From: Telopea speciosissima
Lineage: Eukaryota; Streptophyta; Magnoliopsida; Proteales; Proteaceae
Reading direction: 5' to 3'
DNA: 64,000 nucleotides
Assembly: GCF_018873765.1 (NCBI RefSeq)
Contig: NC_057923.1
Coordinates: forward strand, 60,816,593 to 60,880,592
This document shows, one piece after another, positions 34,773 through 45,500 of this stretch. The position numbers and the translations under genes are program-made. The notes beneath the pieces are model-generated. The model was not told the origin of the DNA and made no database searches. It saw only the letters and a program-made list of their open reading frames with translations. Position 1 is the first letter of the stretch. Each line of letters starts with the position of its first letter.

Positions 34773-35090
34773 GATGGAGGCCCATAGCAGGATCATGTAC
34801 AGCCAAGCTTTGTGGACTGGTGGTGGGTGAATCGGCCTTACAAAAAATTAATATTAAAATTTTAAACTTAAAAATTACCTGTTGATGTCGCCTTCCTGCA
34901 ACAGAGAAACTGGTGTGCTCTGAAATTTCTCATGGAGGCCCAATAGCAGGGTCATGTACAGCCAAGCTTTGTGGACCGGTGGTGGGTGAACGGCCTTACA
35001 AAAATTAATATTAAAATTGTAAACTAAAAAACTACCTGTTGATGTCGCCTTCCTGCAACAGAGAAACTGGGGCGCTCTGAAATTTCTGGA
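34773..35090. repeat. Tandem duplication of about 159 bp in the right arm
   Basis: ATGGAGGCCCATAGCAGG at 34773 recurs as ATGGAGGCCCAATAGCAGG at 34932. Each unit ends near GCTCTGAAATTTCT. Only the second unit is contiguous with the rest of the arm. Confidence 0.85.
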
Positions 35091-35299
35091 AGAGAAGAAG
35101 AAGGGAGTAATGGAATGTAGCAGGTGGCTTTAGATCTCCATGGCCGAAGAGGTCGTTGAACGTTTGCAACGCTTCTCTGAAACTTCAGGAAGAAAAGCAA
35201 AAGAGAGTTGCGGAACTGAGCAAAGCAGATGAGTGTTTGGGAGGAAGAAGCTAGAAGAAGAGGAGAAAGAAGATGTGGTTCTCTGTTTCATATAGTTTA
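34971..35299 (-). repeat. Right arm of the large inverted repeat
   Basis: Reverse complement of 32205-32527 with moderate divergence. It includes the same UTR-like exon and donor on the minus strand, and the same TTA/TAA next to a Harbinger end. Confidence 0.85.
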
Positions 35300-35545
35300 G
35301 GACGCGTTTGATTGAAGGTGTCATAGGAGTCGGATTCTTAAATTGGATTGGGTTCTTAAGAATCTGGTTCATGTGGATTTGGATTCTGATAAAAAACCTG
35401 TTTGGTTACCCAAAATTTGTCAGGCGGAATCCAGCTGAAAAACTGTTTGGTTGCTCTGGTTCTGTCAGGTGGAATCCGGTTGAATCCATATGTAAGACTA
35501 TTTGGTTACCCTGAGTCTGTCAATTGGATTCTACTTGAATTTTGT
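35300..35545. mobile_element. Harbinger element end fragment
   Basis: It begins GGACGCGTTTGATTGAAGGT and follows the left end of the 24498 element, including the subterminal CTGTTTGGTT repeats, for about 245 bases before homology stops. It is a truncated second copy, placed exactly opposite the end at 32204. Confidence 0.85.
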
Positions 35546-37017
35546 CTGGAAAAATATTTTAATTGGTGTTATGTTACTTCAACAAAGCAAAACTCATAGT
35601 ACGGGCATTTTCAAACAACAGAGATCTCTACATAGGGTAAAAAATCCATATCCATTTAATTTAAGTACATACATATAAATTTTTTGTGAAATTTTAAAGA
35701 TGTCATTAAATTTGGGTTCTTGTGTGGATTAGTGTCATAACTGACTATGCTATAAACAGTTGAATAAAAAGGGCCTTGGTGGATTCAAACCACCATCCCT
35801 GGAACATGCGCATGTTCCAAGTGCTCTACCAATTTGAGCTAAAGATCCACCAAGTGGAGCTTGGAATTTACAAATAACTAAAATAAAAGAAAAAACTAAC
35901 AAAAAACAAATCCTATGCTTCCACAATACTCATTCAAAGCCTTTCCAAGTTAATTCTCCAATTCTAAATTGAAGCCCACAGATCACAAGAACCATTGGTC
36001 CAGTAAGTCCAGAAATGAAGAAAGAGCAGCCATTCACATTAAAAGGGAAAAACCATTGAGCAGTATCACAAATCATAGTCCCAAATCCACGTATGAGATT
36101 ACAAAAAATGATAATAAATGAACAAATATGCATTTTTGGTCTGTTTTCTCTTAATACAGCTTACACGAAACACAAAATCAATTATAAATGCAAACTTAAT
36201 TGGACTTAAGACATAATATAGTTTCCTATTCCAATCACAGTTTTGTTGTCTAGGCCATGCCATTCCAAGCATTAATTCCTTACAATGATAAGGTATCATT
36301 TAGTTCCTGACTCATCAACACAAGTCATAATGGAGAACTGATTCAATCAATCACACTCTTCAGTTTATTATATACTTAAATGACAGACCCACCTTCACCA
36401 CAGCAAAATACAATACTCAAATGAAGTAACAAAACACTTCTTATTACCCTAATCTTGAATTGATTGCCACCACTGGGTAGTCTTTAAAATTAAGTACTAA
36501 TTTATAATAAGTCACTCGATGATTTGACTAGTTCTATCATAATTCCTATTCCGGATTAGATATGGGAGATAGTACTCACCACAATGACCAGGAGGATGAG
36601 TTATAAGACTCTTAATCAGCTAAATCTCATGTCATATGGGGGTATGTTAACTGTGGTACATACTATAGGCTGACCTAAGTGGATGTAAGGGATGATGCCG
36701 CCTCCGATGAGAATTTTATGGGCAAATTCTCTAAACATTCATAAGTCCAAGATGGGGACAAGGCCAAAATGTCCATAATATAAAAAAAGGGTGATTACAG
36801 CGTCGAGTGGTAGGATATGGATGGTAAGCCAGTCGGCTACACCAATGACGAAAGGTTCAAGAAGTCTGACTTCACCCGTACTCTGTAGCGTGGCTTATCA
36901 GACCTAGTGTAGATTCAAATCGAAAGACATTTGCAACGATGTGTCCTACCATTCTAATGTGCTCAGACTAATTTTTTGTTTTATATTTTACTGGTATTTT
37001 GAATCTTGTGGGGGAAT
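35546..37017. other. Non-coding stretch, partly internal remnant of an LTR element
   Basis: A short minus-strand frame (35930-36133) has hydrophobic segments (NVNGCSFFISGLTGPMVLV) that I do not recognise. From about 36470 to 37017 the sequence lies upstream of an LTR and ends in a purine tract (TTGTGGGGGAAT), so it is probably the 3' interior of that element. No other gene is seen. Confidence 0.4.
35771..35848 (-). tRNA. tRNA-like sequence 3 with palindromic anticodon arm, probably a pseudogene
   Basis: The D arm (GCTC/GAGC, loop AAATTGGTA) and T arm (GGTGG/CCACC, loop TTTGAAT) are perfect. The acceptor has one mismatch and one G-T pair. The anticodon stem CTTGG/CCAGG encloses a 14-base loop, and the arm contains the perfect palindrome GGAACATGCGCATGTTCC. 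A normal 7-base anticodon loop is absent. The 5' half matches the other two tRNA-like sequences (TCTTTAGCTCAAA). Confidence 0.45.
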
Positions 37018-37998
37018 TGTTGGTTTTACATGATTTTTTAAAACAATTAAGATTCAAAATAGGTTTAAATATTTGTTTAAATACAAATAAGTTTCTTTAA
37101 CATTTTACCTCTTCTTTAATTTGTTTATTCAATTTTTTTGGAGACATTTTATGTCCCTTTATGGAGCTCCTAAAGCTTTTAATCTTTTCAGTTTTTGGCT
37201 CCTATTTTCTCCTCTTAATGTTATTTCTTAAATGCCTTTGTTCCTCTATAAATTGAGGGAACTCTAGTCCTTTACGGATTAAAAGGGGTTTTCTGGAGAT
37301 TAATCAAGACTCTCTTGAGATTAATCAAGTCTCCCTTGAAATGAATCAAGTCTCTTTTTGAAATCAATCAAGTCTCTCTTGAAATGAATTCCTCTTTGTG
37401 TCATGTGTATGCATATATTGCATGTTATTATTTATTCCCATTGTTTTGTTGAGTTTTGGAAGTAATATTATTATAAGTATTTTCCTTTTAGTTTGAGCAC
37501 AGCCCTATAGTACTCGAAGGGGTCTAGTAGTCGAGTGCACGATTACTGGGGGAGCCAATGGGCTGTTTTATCTTGGAGGCCGATTCGCATATTCCCGGTT
37601 GCACCATAAGGGGCGTCTACGGTCTTAAGGACAATGTCAAGTGACACAACTCAGCCCGCAAAATTTCTAACATAATTGGGGAGCCAATGGGTTGTTTTAT
37701 CTTGGAGGCCGATTCGCATATTCCTGGTTGTACCATTGGGGGCGTCTACGGTCTTAAGGACAGTGTCAAGTGACACAACTTAGCCCGCAAATTTTCTAAC
37801 ATAATTTTTGGTTACAAGTTCCTAAAAGAGACAGTGCAAATAATTGTTTGAAAGCTCTTACAGTAAAAATAACTTTCAACTCATTTATGTTTGATCTCTC
37901 AATATTTTGACATATAGTGTCCTACATGGTCACAGCGGCACCGTCCGGCACTCGTTTCAGTTTTCCTAGGTTATTTTACTTCGATGGGTACTCCAACA
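37018..37998 (+). mobile_element. copia-like LTR, 981 bp
   Basis: It opens TGTTGG after a purine tract and closes CCAACA, giving 6-bp terminal inverted repeats. Inside are four to five short repeats around GAAATGAATCAAGTCTC (37295-37385) and a perfect-looking tandem duplication (37549-37806). No coding part of the element is identified upstream, so it is a solo or 3' LTR. Confidence 0.55.
37549..37806. repeat. Tandem duplication of 129 bp within the LTR
   Basis: Both units start GGGGAGCCAATGGG and end TTTCTAACATAATT. They differ at about eight positions. Confidence 0.9.
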
Positions 37999-38141
37999 AA
38001 GCGAGAGGAGTGAGGGATTAGGTTCGTAGTGAGAGAGAGGGAGGAGTGGAGAGAGGAGTGAGAAAGTGCGGGAAAGAGGATAGAGAATAGAGGATGTTAG
38101 GGTTGAGGTCAAAATTTTTGCTTTCAAAACAGGCCATGTGT

Positions 38142-38748
38142 TTCTTTAGTAGATGGAAGATCAAGGTGCAGTTCGTTCATGGTAGGTCAACAGCTGTGAC
38201 TTGGATGAAACCTCCTACGGGGTGGGTTGCGATTAACTGTGACGGGTCCCTACGGAATGGTCTCGGGGATTATGGTGCGATTGGGCATGATTCCTCTGGC
38301 CATGTTTTGTTCGCAACTGCCGGCACGCAGGGTGACGATAGTATTCTTCGAATGAAACTAATGGTAGTCAAAGGGGGCCTTATTCGCGCAAGGAACAAAG
38401 GGCTGGATCATGTGCAAGTCCAATCTGACTCACTAACTGCTGTGCATACAGTCCTCGGTCACTTTCAGACCCCATGGTACTTTCATAGCTTGGTTGGCGA
38501 CATTCTGTACCTCCGGAATTGCTTCAGGAGTTGCGTCTTTGAACACCATTTCCACGAGGGCAACTCGTGTGCGGATTTCCTGTCCGGGTTCTTAAACTCT
38601 GCCCAGGAGACCAATCTCTGTACAGACAGTCTTCCCATGGCACTCTCTCAGCTTATAAGAGAGGATGCCTTGGCAAGAAATACTATAGATTGTAATTATT
38701 CCCTATTTTCTAATACAAAGCTCCCTTACTCCAAAAAAAAAAAAAAAA
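38142..38748 (+). pseudogene. 5'-truncated LINE with RNase H domain
   Basis: The reading frame has RNase H motifs of the RVT_3 type: WMKPPTGWVAINCDGS with the first Asp, QVQSDS with another Asp, and HEGNSCADFLS. The usual Glu of the active site is replaced (MKLMVVKGGL), so the domain is probably inactive. A run of 17 A's closes the insert. The 11-bp target duplication AGGCCATGTGT stands at 38131-38141 and 38749-38759, which fixes both ends. No reverse transcriptase is left. An ATG at 38094 outside the insert opens the same frame by chance. Confidence 0.9.
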
Positions 38749-39154
38749 AGGCCATGTGTGTACACGTGTCGTCAATCTAAGTTGGGGGGCAATTGGAGAA
38801 ATGGAACAGATAAAAATTCATCCAAAGGCCTCAGTCAAGAGAGATGGAAGGAAAATTGTTCCCTTAAGGTGTGTTTGGTTGGCAAATAATGGATAGAAAA
38901 GAAAAGAAAAGAAACGAAAAAAAAAAAAAAATTTCCTTGTTTGATTGTAAACTTGTAATAGAAAAGAAAAGGAAAAAAAACTACATAAAAAAGCAAAGTG
39001 AGGAAAGGGGGGGTGTCAGCGAGGTGGCTTATGTGGTGTTGTTCTCGATCCCAAGCATGGTTGGTTGGAAATGGGGCCTGAGCACCTGAACTACTTTCAC
39101 ATTGGTTACTAGACTTGGGAAGCTTATGGATATCGTAGTAGCAAAGGAGCTATT

Positions 39155-39454
39155 TTGAAAGCTTTTCAGGTCTTTGGGCGTTCTGGGACCTCTCTCCTTC
39201 TCTTCTTCTTCACCTTCTATATCAAACTTCTAATGATTGATGATGGAACAAAACCCAATTTCACTCCTTTCAAGCCAAGCATCTCTGTGATTGTTGGAGT
39301 CTTAAGGACCCTTTTCTCTACCACGTTTCTTCTTCTTCTGTATGCGAAGCACTGCAAGACAAACAATGGAGTTGGAAGTTACACAGGTAATCACTACCTC
39401 AAGGATCTATTAAGCGGTCACGCTCATAGAGTCGCTATTGGTTTTCCAGTTTGA
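39155..39454 (+). pseudogene. N-terminal fragment of an ATL-type RING-H2 gene
   Basis: Residues 38-68 read FKPSISVIVGVL, then FSTTFLLLLYAKHCK. This is the single membrane helix and following basic motif of ATL ubiquitin ligases (FxPSxxVIxGxL, LLLYAKHCK). The GLD region and the RING-H2 cysteines that should follow are missing. The frame ends at 39454 in unrelated sequence, so it is a broken piece with no ligase function. Confidence 0.6.
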
Positions 39455-40260
39455 TCAATTGTGTCGTGGAGGGGAAAAATGAAATTTGCAGATGCATTCT
39501 CCACCGGAGCTAGAAAAGCAAAGAAGAAGAGAAAAGTGAAAGAGAAAACACTGCAAAACGCACTGTTATGCTTTTGTCCAGCACAAGGCTCCCACAGTTT
39601 CGCAGATACTGCATAGACCCACTAGCTTTCCTGGCGGCTATCCTTCCACTACCGGTAAACCTGGCTGTGACTTCCGCCCTCTAAATCCATCACTATTTCA
39701 GCCATTTGCGTGCGCACGGCCATGATCCCTTCTCTTTTTCTCTCTTTTAGGATTTTCCTTGTGAAAATCCATTTTTTTCTTACAATTTTTGGGGAGACTT
39801 CTTTTTTTACAAAATTAGAAATTTGTGCTATTTTCGAGGTAAATTTAAATTTAAAGAAAAAACTGAATCTTTTGTCCGTCAATGGACAACCAAACGCATA
39901 GAAAATTTGGAGCAAAAAATCAGTACCGAATCTTCTGTTTTTTTTTTCCCTATTTTATTGATGTCGTGACAAACAAACACAGCCTTAATAAATTAAAAGT
40001 TGAAGGAATTCAAACTAAGGAAATTAAATCATGAGACTTGATTCCAATACAAGGAAATAGCATATTGTGATTGGGGAAAATATATTCTATGCTAACTTTG
40101 TGGGAATTCTTTCACATGCCTTCTCATATAACCAATGTTTACCTTACAAATAAGATGTCATGAGGTCAACTCTCTTTGGGGTCTAACCAAAAAAGAAAAA
40201 CTCTGATTTCCTCACATATTTGTCTCTCTTTCCAGATCTTGTGAGCTCCTATTAACAAAA

Positions 40261-40684
40261 GGGAAAATTACACGATTAGCTACTTTTGGGTTTTCATTTA
40301 CAAAACTGTCCACCCTATGTTTGAGTTAACAAAAATAGATAAAAACAAGTTTAGTTTTACAAAACTAGACAAAACAGTGACTCTCCTTCCTTCCTCGGTA
40401 GTTCCCCTCTGAAAAAAATCTCTTTTTTTTTCCTCTGTTAGTTAGGGTAGCAGAGGATGGCGGTGGCTGGGACAAGGGTAGGGTTGCAGGGAACGGAGGA
40501 TGCCTGGGCGAGAAGGCAATGACAGGGGTAAAAATGTCTAAAAAAGTAAGTGTGGGAAGGAGAGACACTATTTTGTCCAATTTTGTAAATCTTAACTTGT
40601 TTTTGTGTATTTTTGTTAACTCAAACATAGGGTGGACAGTTTTGTAAATGAAAACCCAAAAGTAGCTAATCATGTAATTTTCAC
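40261..40684. mobile_element. MULE-type MITE, 424 bp
   Basis: The left end GGGAAAATTACACGATTAGC and the inverted right end GTGAAAATTACATGATTAGC continue as an inverted repeat for about 80 bases. Target duplications are TTAACAAAA and TTGACAAAA (9 bp, one change). Blocks A and C have the empty site (ATTAACAAAACCC). It has no coding capacity. Confidence 0.9.
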
Positions 40685-41334
40685 TTGACAAAACCCATTC
40701 TCACGTGCTGATTGGTGTGACTTGGGAGATTCTCTTCCCCTCCCCCATATGGGTAGTGTGGGGGAAACCTTTATATGAAACTTTTAATTCAGATTTTAAC
40801 CATTTTTTATGTTTACTTTAGGGGAAAAGGCTGGGCACGCCTAGACGCACAACATGTGTCATCCTCCCTCCTTCCCTTTTGTAAAAGATCCATTTGCCCT
40901 CCTACGTTCAACCTTGTGAATGATGTATGCCGCTAATTTATCGATAGCTGACGGCATGCCTAACCCTCTCTCTTATTTTAGATGAAAGTTGCTTAAGGAG
41001 AAAGATGTGTTATATATTAATGCATGAACCCACCCGTGTTTATTCATGTTTCCACATGCTTGCCTTGATGATATGAACATTTTTTATAGGGTGACTTGTT
41101 GATTGTATGTATGAAGTGGTGAATTTATTTTGCCCTTTTCAACTTATAATGAGATTTATTTCTAAAAATTTACTTTTTAACCACTTCCAATACTCATTTC
41201 AGGCTTAAAATTGACTTATGAGATAAATGTGAAATCATGTATTACATAAACCCACCCAATCTTTCCATATCCTATGTGAATAGAGATTATGATCTCATGA
41301 TCATATTATTATTTTAAAGAAACATGAAAATTGG

Positions 41335-41338
<4 letters not shown>

Positions 41339-41415
<77 letters not shown>
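41339..41415. repeat. (TA)n microsatellite, 77 bp
   Basis: An uninterrupted TA run. The same site in A (10470-10482) and C has only a few units (ATATGTATATATGG). Confidence 0.98.
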
Positions 41416-41417
<2 letters not shown>

Positions 41418-42584
41418 TCCACCTATTAGAGCTCACAAAGTAAGCCCAAGCAACTCTTCAAGGTTCTTACTTGCTTAAAGTTTAATTGCTATTGACTAAA
41501 AGTACCAAGTCATGCTGCATGAAGAATAAAGAACTATCACCATATATATGGTTAAGAAGGGAAATTTCAGGTGAAAACTTTGGAGAAATATTTCCTTTGA
41601 GAGAGTGTACTGTCCACGCCCAGACATAGATGGAGGCAAAATGACCGATCCTACCCCATGAAAGGCGAAAATAACCATCCGCCTGATGCTTCTACACACA
41701 TTCCCATTGGCCTGCACCCATGCAAGCGTGCATGCAGGGGCCACACTTCCCCACAAGAAATGCTGCCCCAAAAACTTTTTACAGAGGTGATGCTTTTTTC
41801 TGAGGGAGCTATTGGTTACTAGAAAGAGAAGGTGGTAAGTTCTTACCCTGGAAAATTATAAACTTCCCATTTTTTTAAAGTGTTTTGTAACGAGTGTGTG
41901 ATACTTTGGGCAGGTATAAATGTGGGGAATTGTGGGATGCTATGTGGATATGGAGATGGTGACTGGGTGGGTTTTGTGGCTGTAAGATTTTCTGGTGGGG
42001 TTTTTTCCTGGTGGTGAAATATTTCTTGGGGATGGACTGTAAAATTTTCTCTATTTCAATGAAATTTCTCCAGTGTTTTATAAAAAATCTCTGTTTTAAG
42101 TTAAACCTTGTTTCAAGGTTGTCTAAAAAGATCCATATATAGAAGTAAATACAAGTAGAGCTGAACTAACAGATTTGGAAGCAAGTACTACATGTGGGAT
42201 CCTCAAATGGTCATTTGTTTTCAGAAGGAGAAAAAAAATGAAATAGAAAGCATGGACCAAAAATGGCTGCAATTGTGTAAAATTCTGGGAAATTCGCTTA
42301 AATTGATAAAAGTACATGGGCAAATGCTTCCTTCACTGTTGATCCCTCCCTTTAAATTAATGCTTACTAATTAAAAGACATGAATGCACTGTATGTATCG
42401 CTTAGAAGATTAATAAACGAGAGAAACCAATAGTTAGATTTAAAACTTGGAAGACATTCATTCAATGCAAATACAAGGTCTAGCAAATAATACAAGTATA
42501 TAAGGGGGAAAAAATACTTTTAAAATTCCAAAATATTGGTACAATTTACATACAATTCCAAGGAAAAGGGAGTTATTTCCTTGG

Positions 42585-45500
42585 TTATGCTAATAAGGAA
42601 CCTTCCATGACAGTAACAGCTTTGCCTCGAATCAGTACTCTCTGGTTTGTCTCATCTAAATGCAATTCCAGTACTCCACCCCTTGGAGATGCCTAATCCA
42701 TATAATTTGTGTTATTGAGAAATCTCATGCATGTGTTTGTGTCTGTGATAGAAAGAGAGGAGAGTTAAAGAGGATACCATGTATGCAACAAGATCACATT
42801 TTCCCAGCTTTTTACTCCAATAGGGCACTAAAGCACAATGTACGCTTCCACAAACAGGATCCTGCAAGATAAATGGAAGCCATTTCCAATGAGCCAGACC
42901 AATTAAGGATACTAACAGTCTAAAATTCTGTTCAAAAAATTATTCTTCTCACTTTATAATCTTTTGAACAATCATCATGGTCCAATAATGGAGTTTATTT
43001 GCACATAATAGAATCAAACCACGTAAAAACTATTTCACTTCAGAAACCACATTGTTTTTGTACAGCAACTATTGCAAACAAGAGTTAATTTCTTTACTCC
43101 AAGTCAGTCTCTACTACCTAACTTCTAGAAAAACAATCAATAGACAATCAGAAAACAAGAGAGCTTTGGAACTATTAAAAAAAACCCAAAAGAGGAAAAG
43201 AAAAGATGGAAGATGCTTGCAATGTTCCACAACGATATAACTAAAAATCTTCATTAGTTTGGTACAACATTCACGCCAACAACTAGATGTATAGATAATA
43301 TCCATTAAGAGATCATGTCCAAATTTAAGTTGCCCAAGTACCAATTACTATATGGAAACAGGATACAGATTTACTAAAGTCCAAGATATTATGCCACTTA
43401 ACATAGCGACAGTTTATATAAATGATAAACACCAAGAATTGAAAATTTTCTTCCAAAACAAAAAGATACGTCAAACGAAGTATAACTAGCATCTAGCACA
43501 AGAATCCTCAGTAATTAGTCACTGTGACAAAGCACAAGTATATGTAGCAAGCACAAGAAAAACAAAATCATTACATGATTGACACCCATAGGTGCAAGTT
43601 TTTGTGATTTCATTACGATTGAAAGTTAAAAAGGAAAAGAAAAGTGAAAGGAATAAATTTATTCCATTAACTAATTAAATGATAAAGCGTGGCTCAATCT
43701 TTCACATTTACTTCTACAACATAAGTTTCTAAGTATTAATAATAATGAGAGTGACTAGTTGTCTGTAAATATTAGTTACATTTCAAAAAGGAAATTACTG
43801 TCAACAAGGCCGTTACAATACGTATTCATAAATGAAAGATAAATAAATAAACCAAGTCCATTTTATGTTCATAAGTAACAAAGAAGTTACCTCATTAATT
43901 CCCATCTTTGGACTAAAAAAGCGACTGAAGAAATCAAATCCAGATCCGTCCGGAGCAGGCCCTGTAACAATGAGCCCTCTAGCAGGACATTTTCGTATCT
44001 CATCCAATTGTGGTTTTAAATCTGCAACAGTCTTTCCGGATGAGAGCTCGACCTAAGAAAATGCAACCAAGTAACCTCTTTCAGTACAAATGCCAAAAAT
44101 TTCTATATTGGAGCTACAAAAAAGGCATCCGCCTAGCTTCCAACAAACATGTGGTGCCTGGAGTGGGTAAACAACACATATTCTTATCCAATGGTACAAC
44201 CTGGGATAGTCAGTGTCAAATTACATGCAATGCTACAAGCATTAAGCAAGAAACAGGAGACGAACTAGGATTAAGAAAAGCAGAGGCTTCCAACTCTATC
44301 AATTATTGAAATGAAAGTCGTTAAGTTGTCCCCAAGTTAAAGCACACTAAAAACGTGTTACTACACTTGTTACCTGCATGCTGCTTCTAGCATACTGATT
44401 CAAACCTACACAAATGAAGCACCCTAATATATCCATAATCAAGTGTCATTATAAATGAATGGGATAAAACAAGTACATAGAGGTCACCACCACCGGCTTC
44501 AGCTGTTTTACTTATATTGACCACAGGAGCGCCATTCAGGGTTTCTGGAAGTGATGGAATATCTGCAGATTCACACTCGAGCACAGGAATTGTAGGGAAG
44601 TCTAATTCTATAGAGAAGTGCTCTTCTGGGTCGCCATCTGAGAACTTTGACGCGTCCACATTGCTTGCTGTAGGAATCCTTTTAGCAATCAGAACTCCAG
44701 ATAGTGTGACAAACTCAATAACATCTGTTCTTGCTATCCTGTATGCAAAGAGAAAATGTGCAGATGCCAAGGTTCCATGACCGCAAAGCTTGACCTATAG
44801 ATAAAAATGAAAACGAATTATGTGGAAATTTATTTACCAACAGGTGCGAAAGCAATTGACCTATCGACAACTAGCCAATGTATGAAATTTAGCAGAACCC
44901 ATTGGTACTATACGATGGTAACTAGTGACCATGAGCACGGTAGGAAGGGGAATCATCATTCAATTAGTTCCAATTTGTATATGGTACACCAAAGGTCCAA
45001 AACGCTTCTCTCGGGTTGATTGTTCCTCGGTGCTACCTTGACATCATGAACTATGGGAAGGCAACTTTGCGGGGATGTTCCACTAGAAATATTGATGTAG
45101 TTCAAGAGAACAATAACGGAAGCAGCAAACCAGGCCATCAAACTGGACCAAGAATAGGCTATTACGTGTAATTTTGAGTGTCCAATGGGTTGTATGGGCC
45201 ATGGGCTTTATATTTTTGGGTTTATTTTTGTAATGGGACAATTCTATAAGCCCAAATATTAGGGATTTAAGTCCCATGCGGGGTTAAGTAGTTATTTGCT
45301 GTTTCTTAGTCATTAAGTGGTGGACAATGGCTGACACTAAGAGTGGAGTGTATTAGTGTATTTAAAATTTTCCCTTTTTATCTGACTGGCTCAACTCAAA
45401 CTTGCAGCCCACTTCTGGCATTGATAATAATCAGACATACAGTCCTGTGTACACCCATCCTACAGACAAAAGCACTTCCAATCCAATATACACACATGCA

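Noticed and set aside
35151..35240. A short frame starting MAEEVVERLQRFSET in the right arm of the inverted repeat
   Set aside because: It runs opposite to the inferred exon, ends after about 30 codons and is not conserved in the left arm. UTR sequence is the simpler reading.
37295..37385. Short regular repeats as a CRISPR-like array
   Set aside because: Units are degenerate, with no unique spacers, and sit in a plant LTR.
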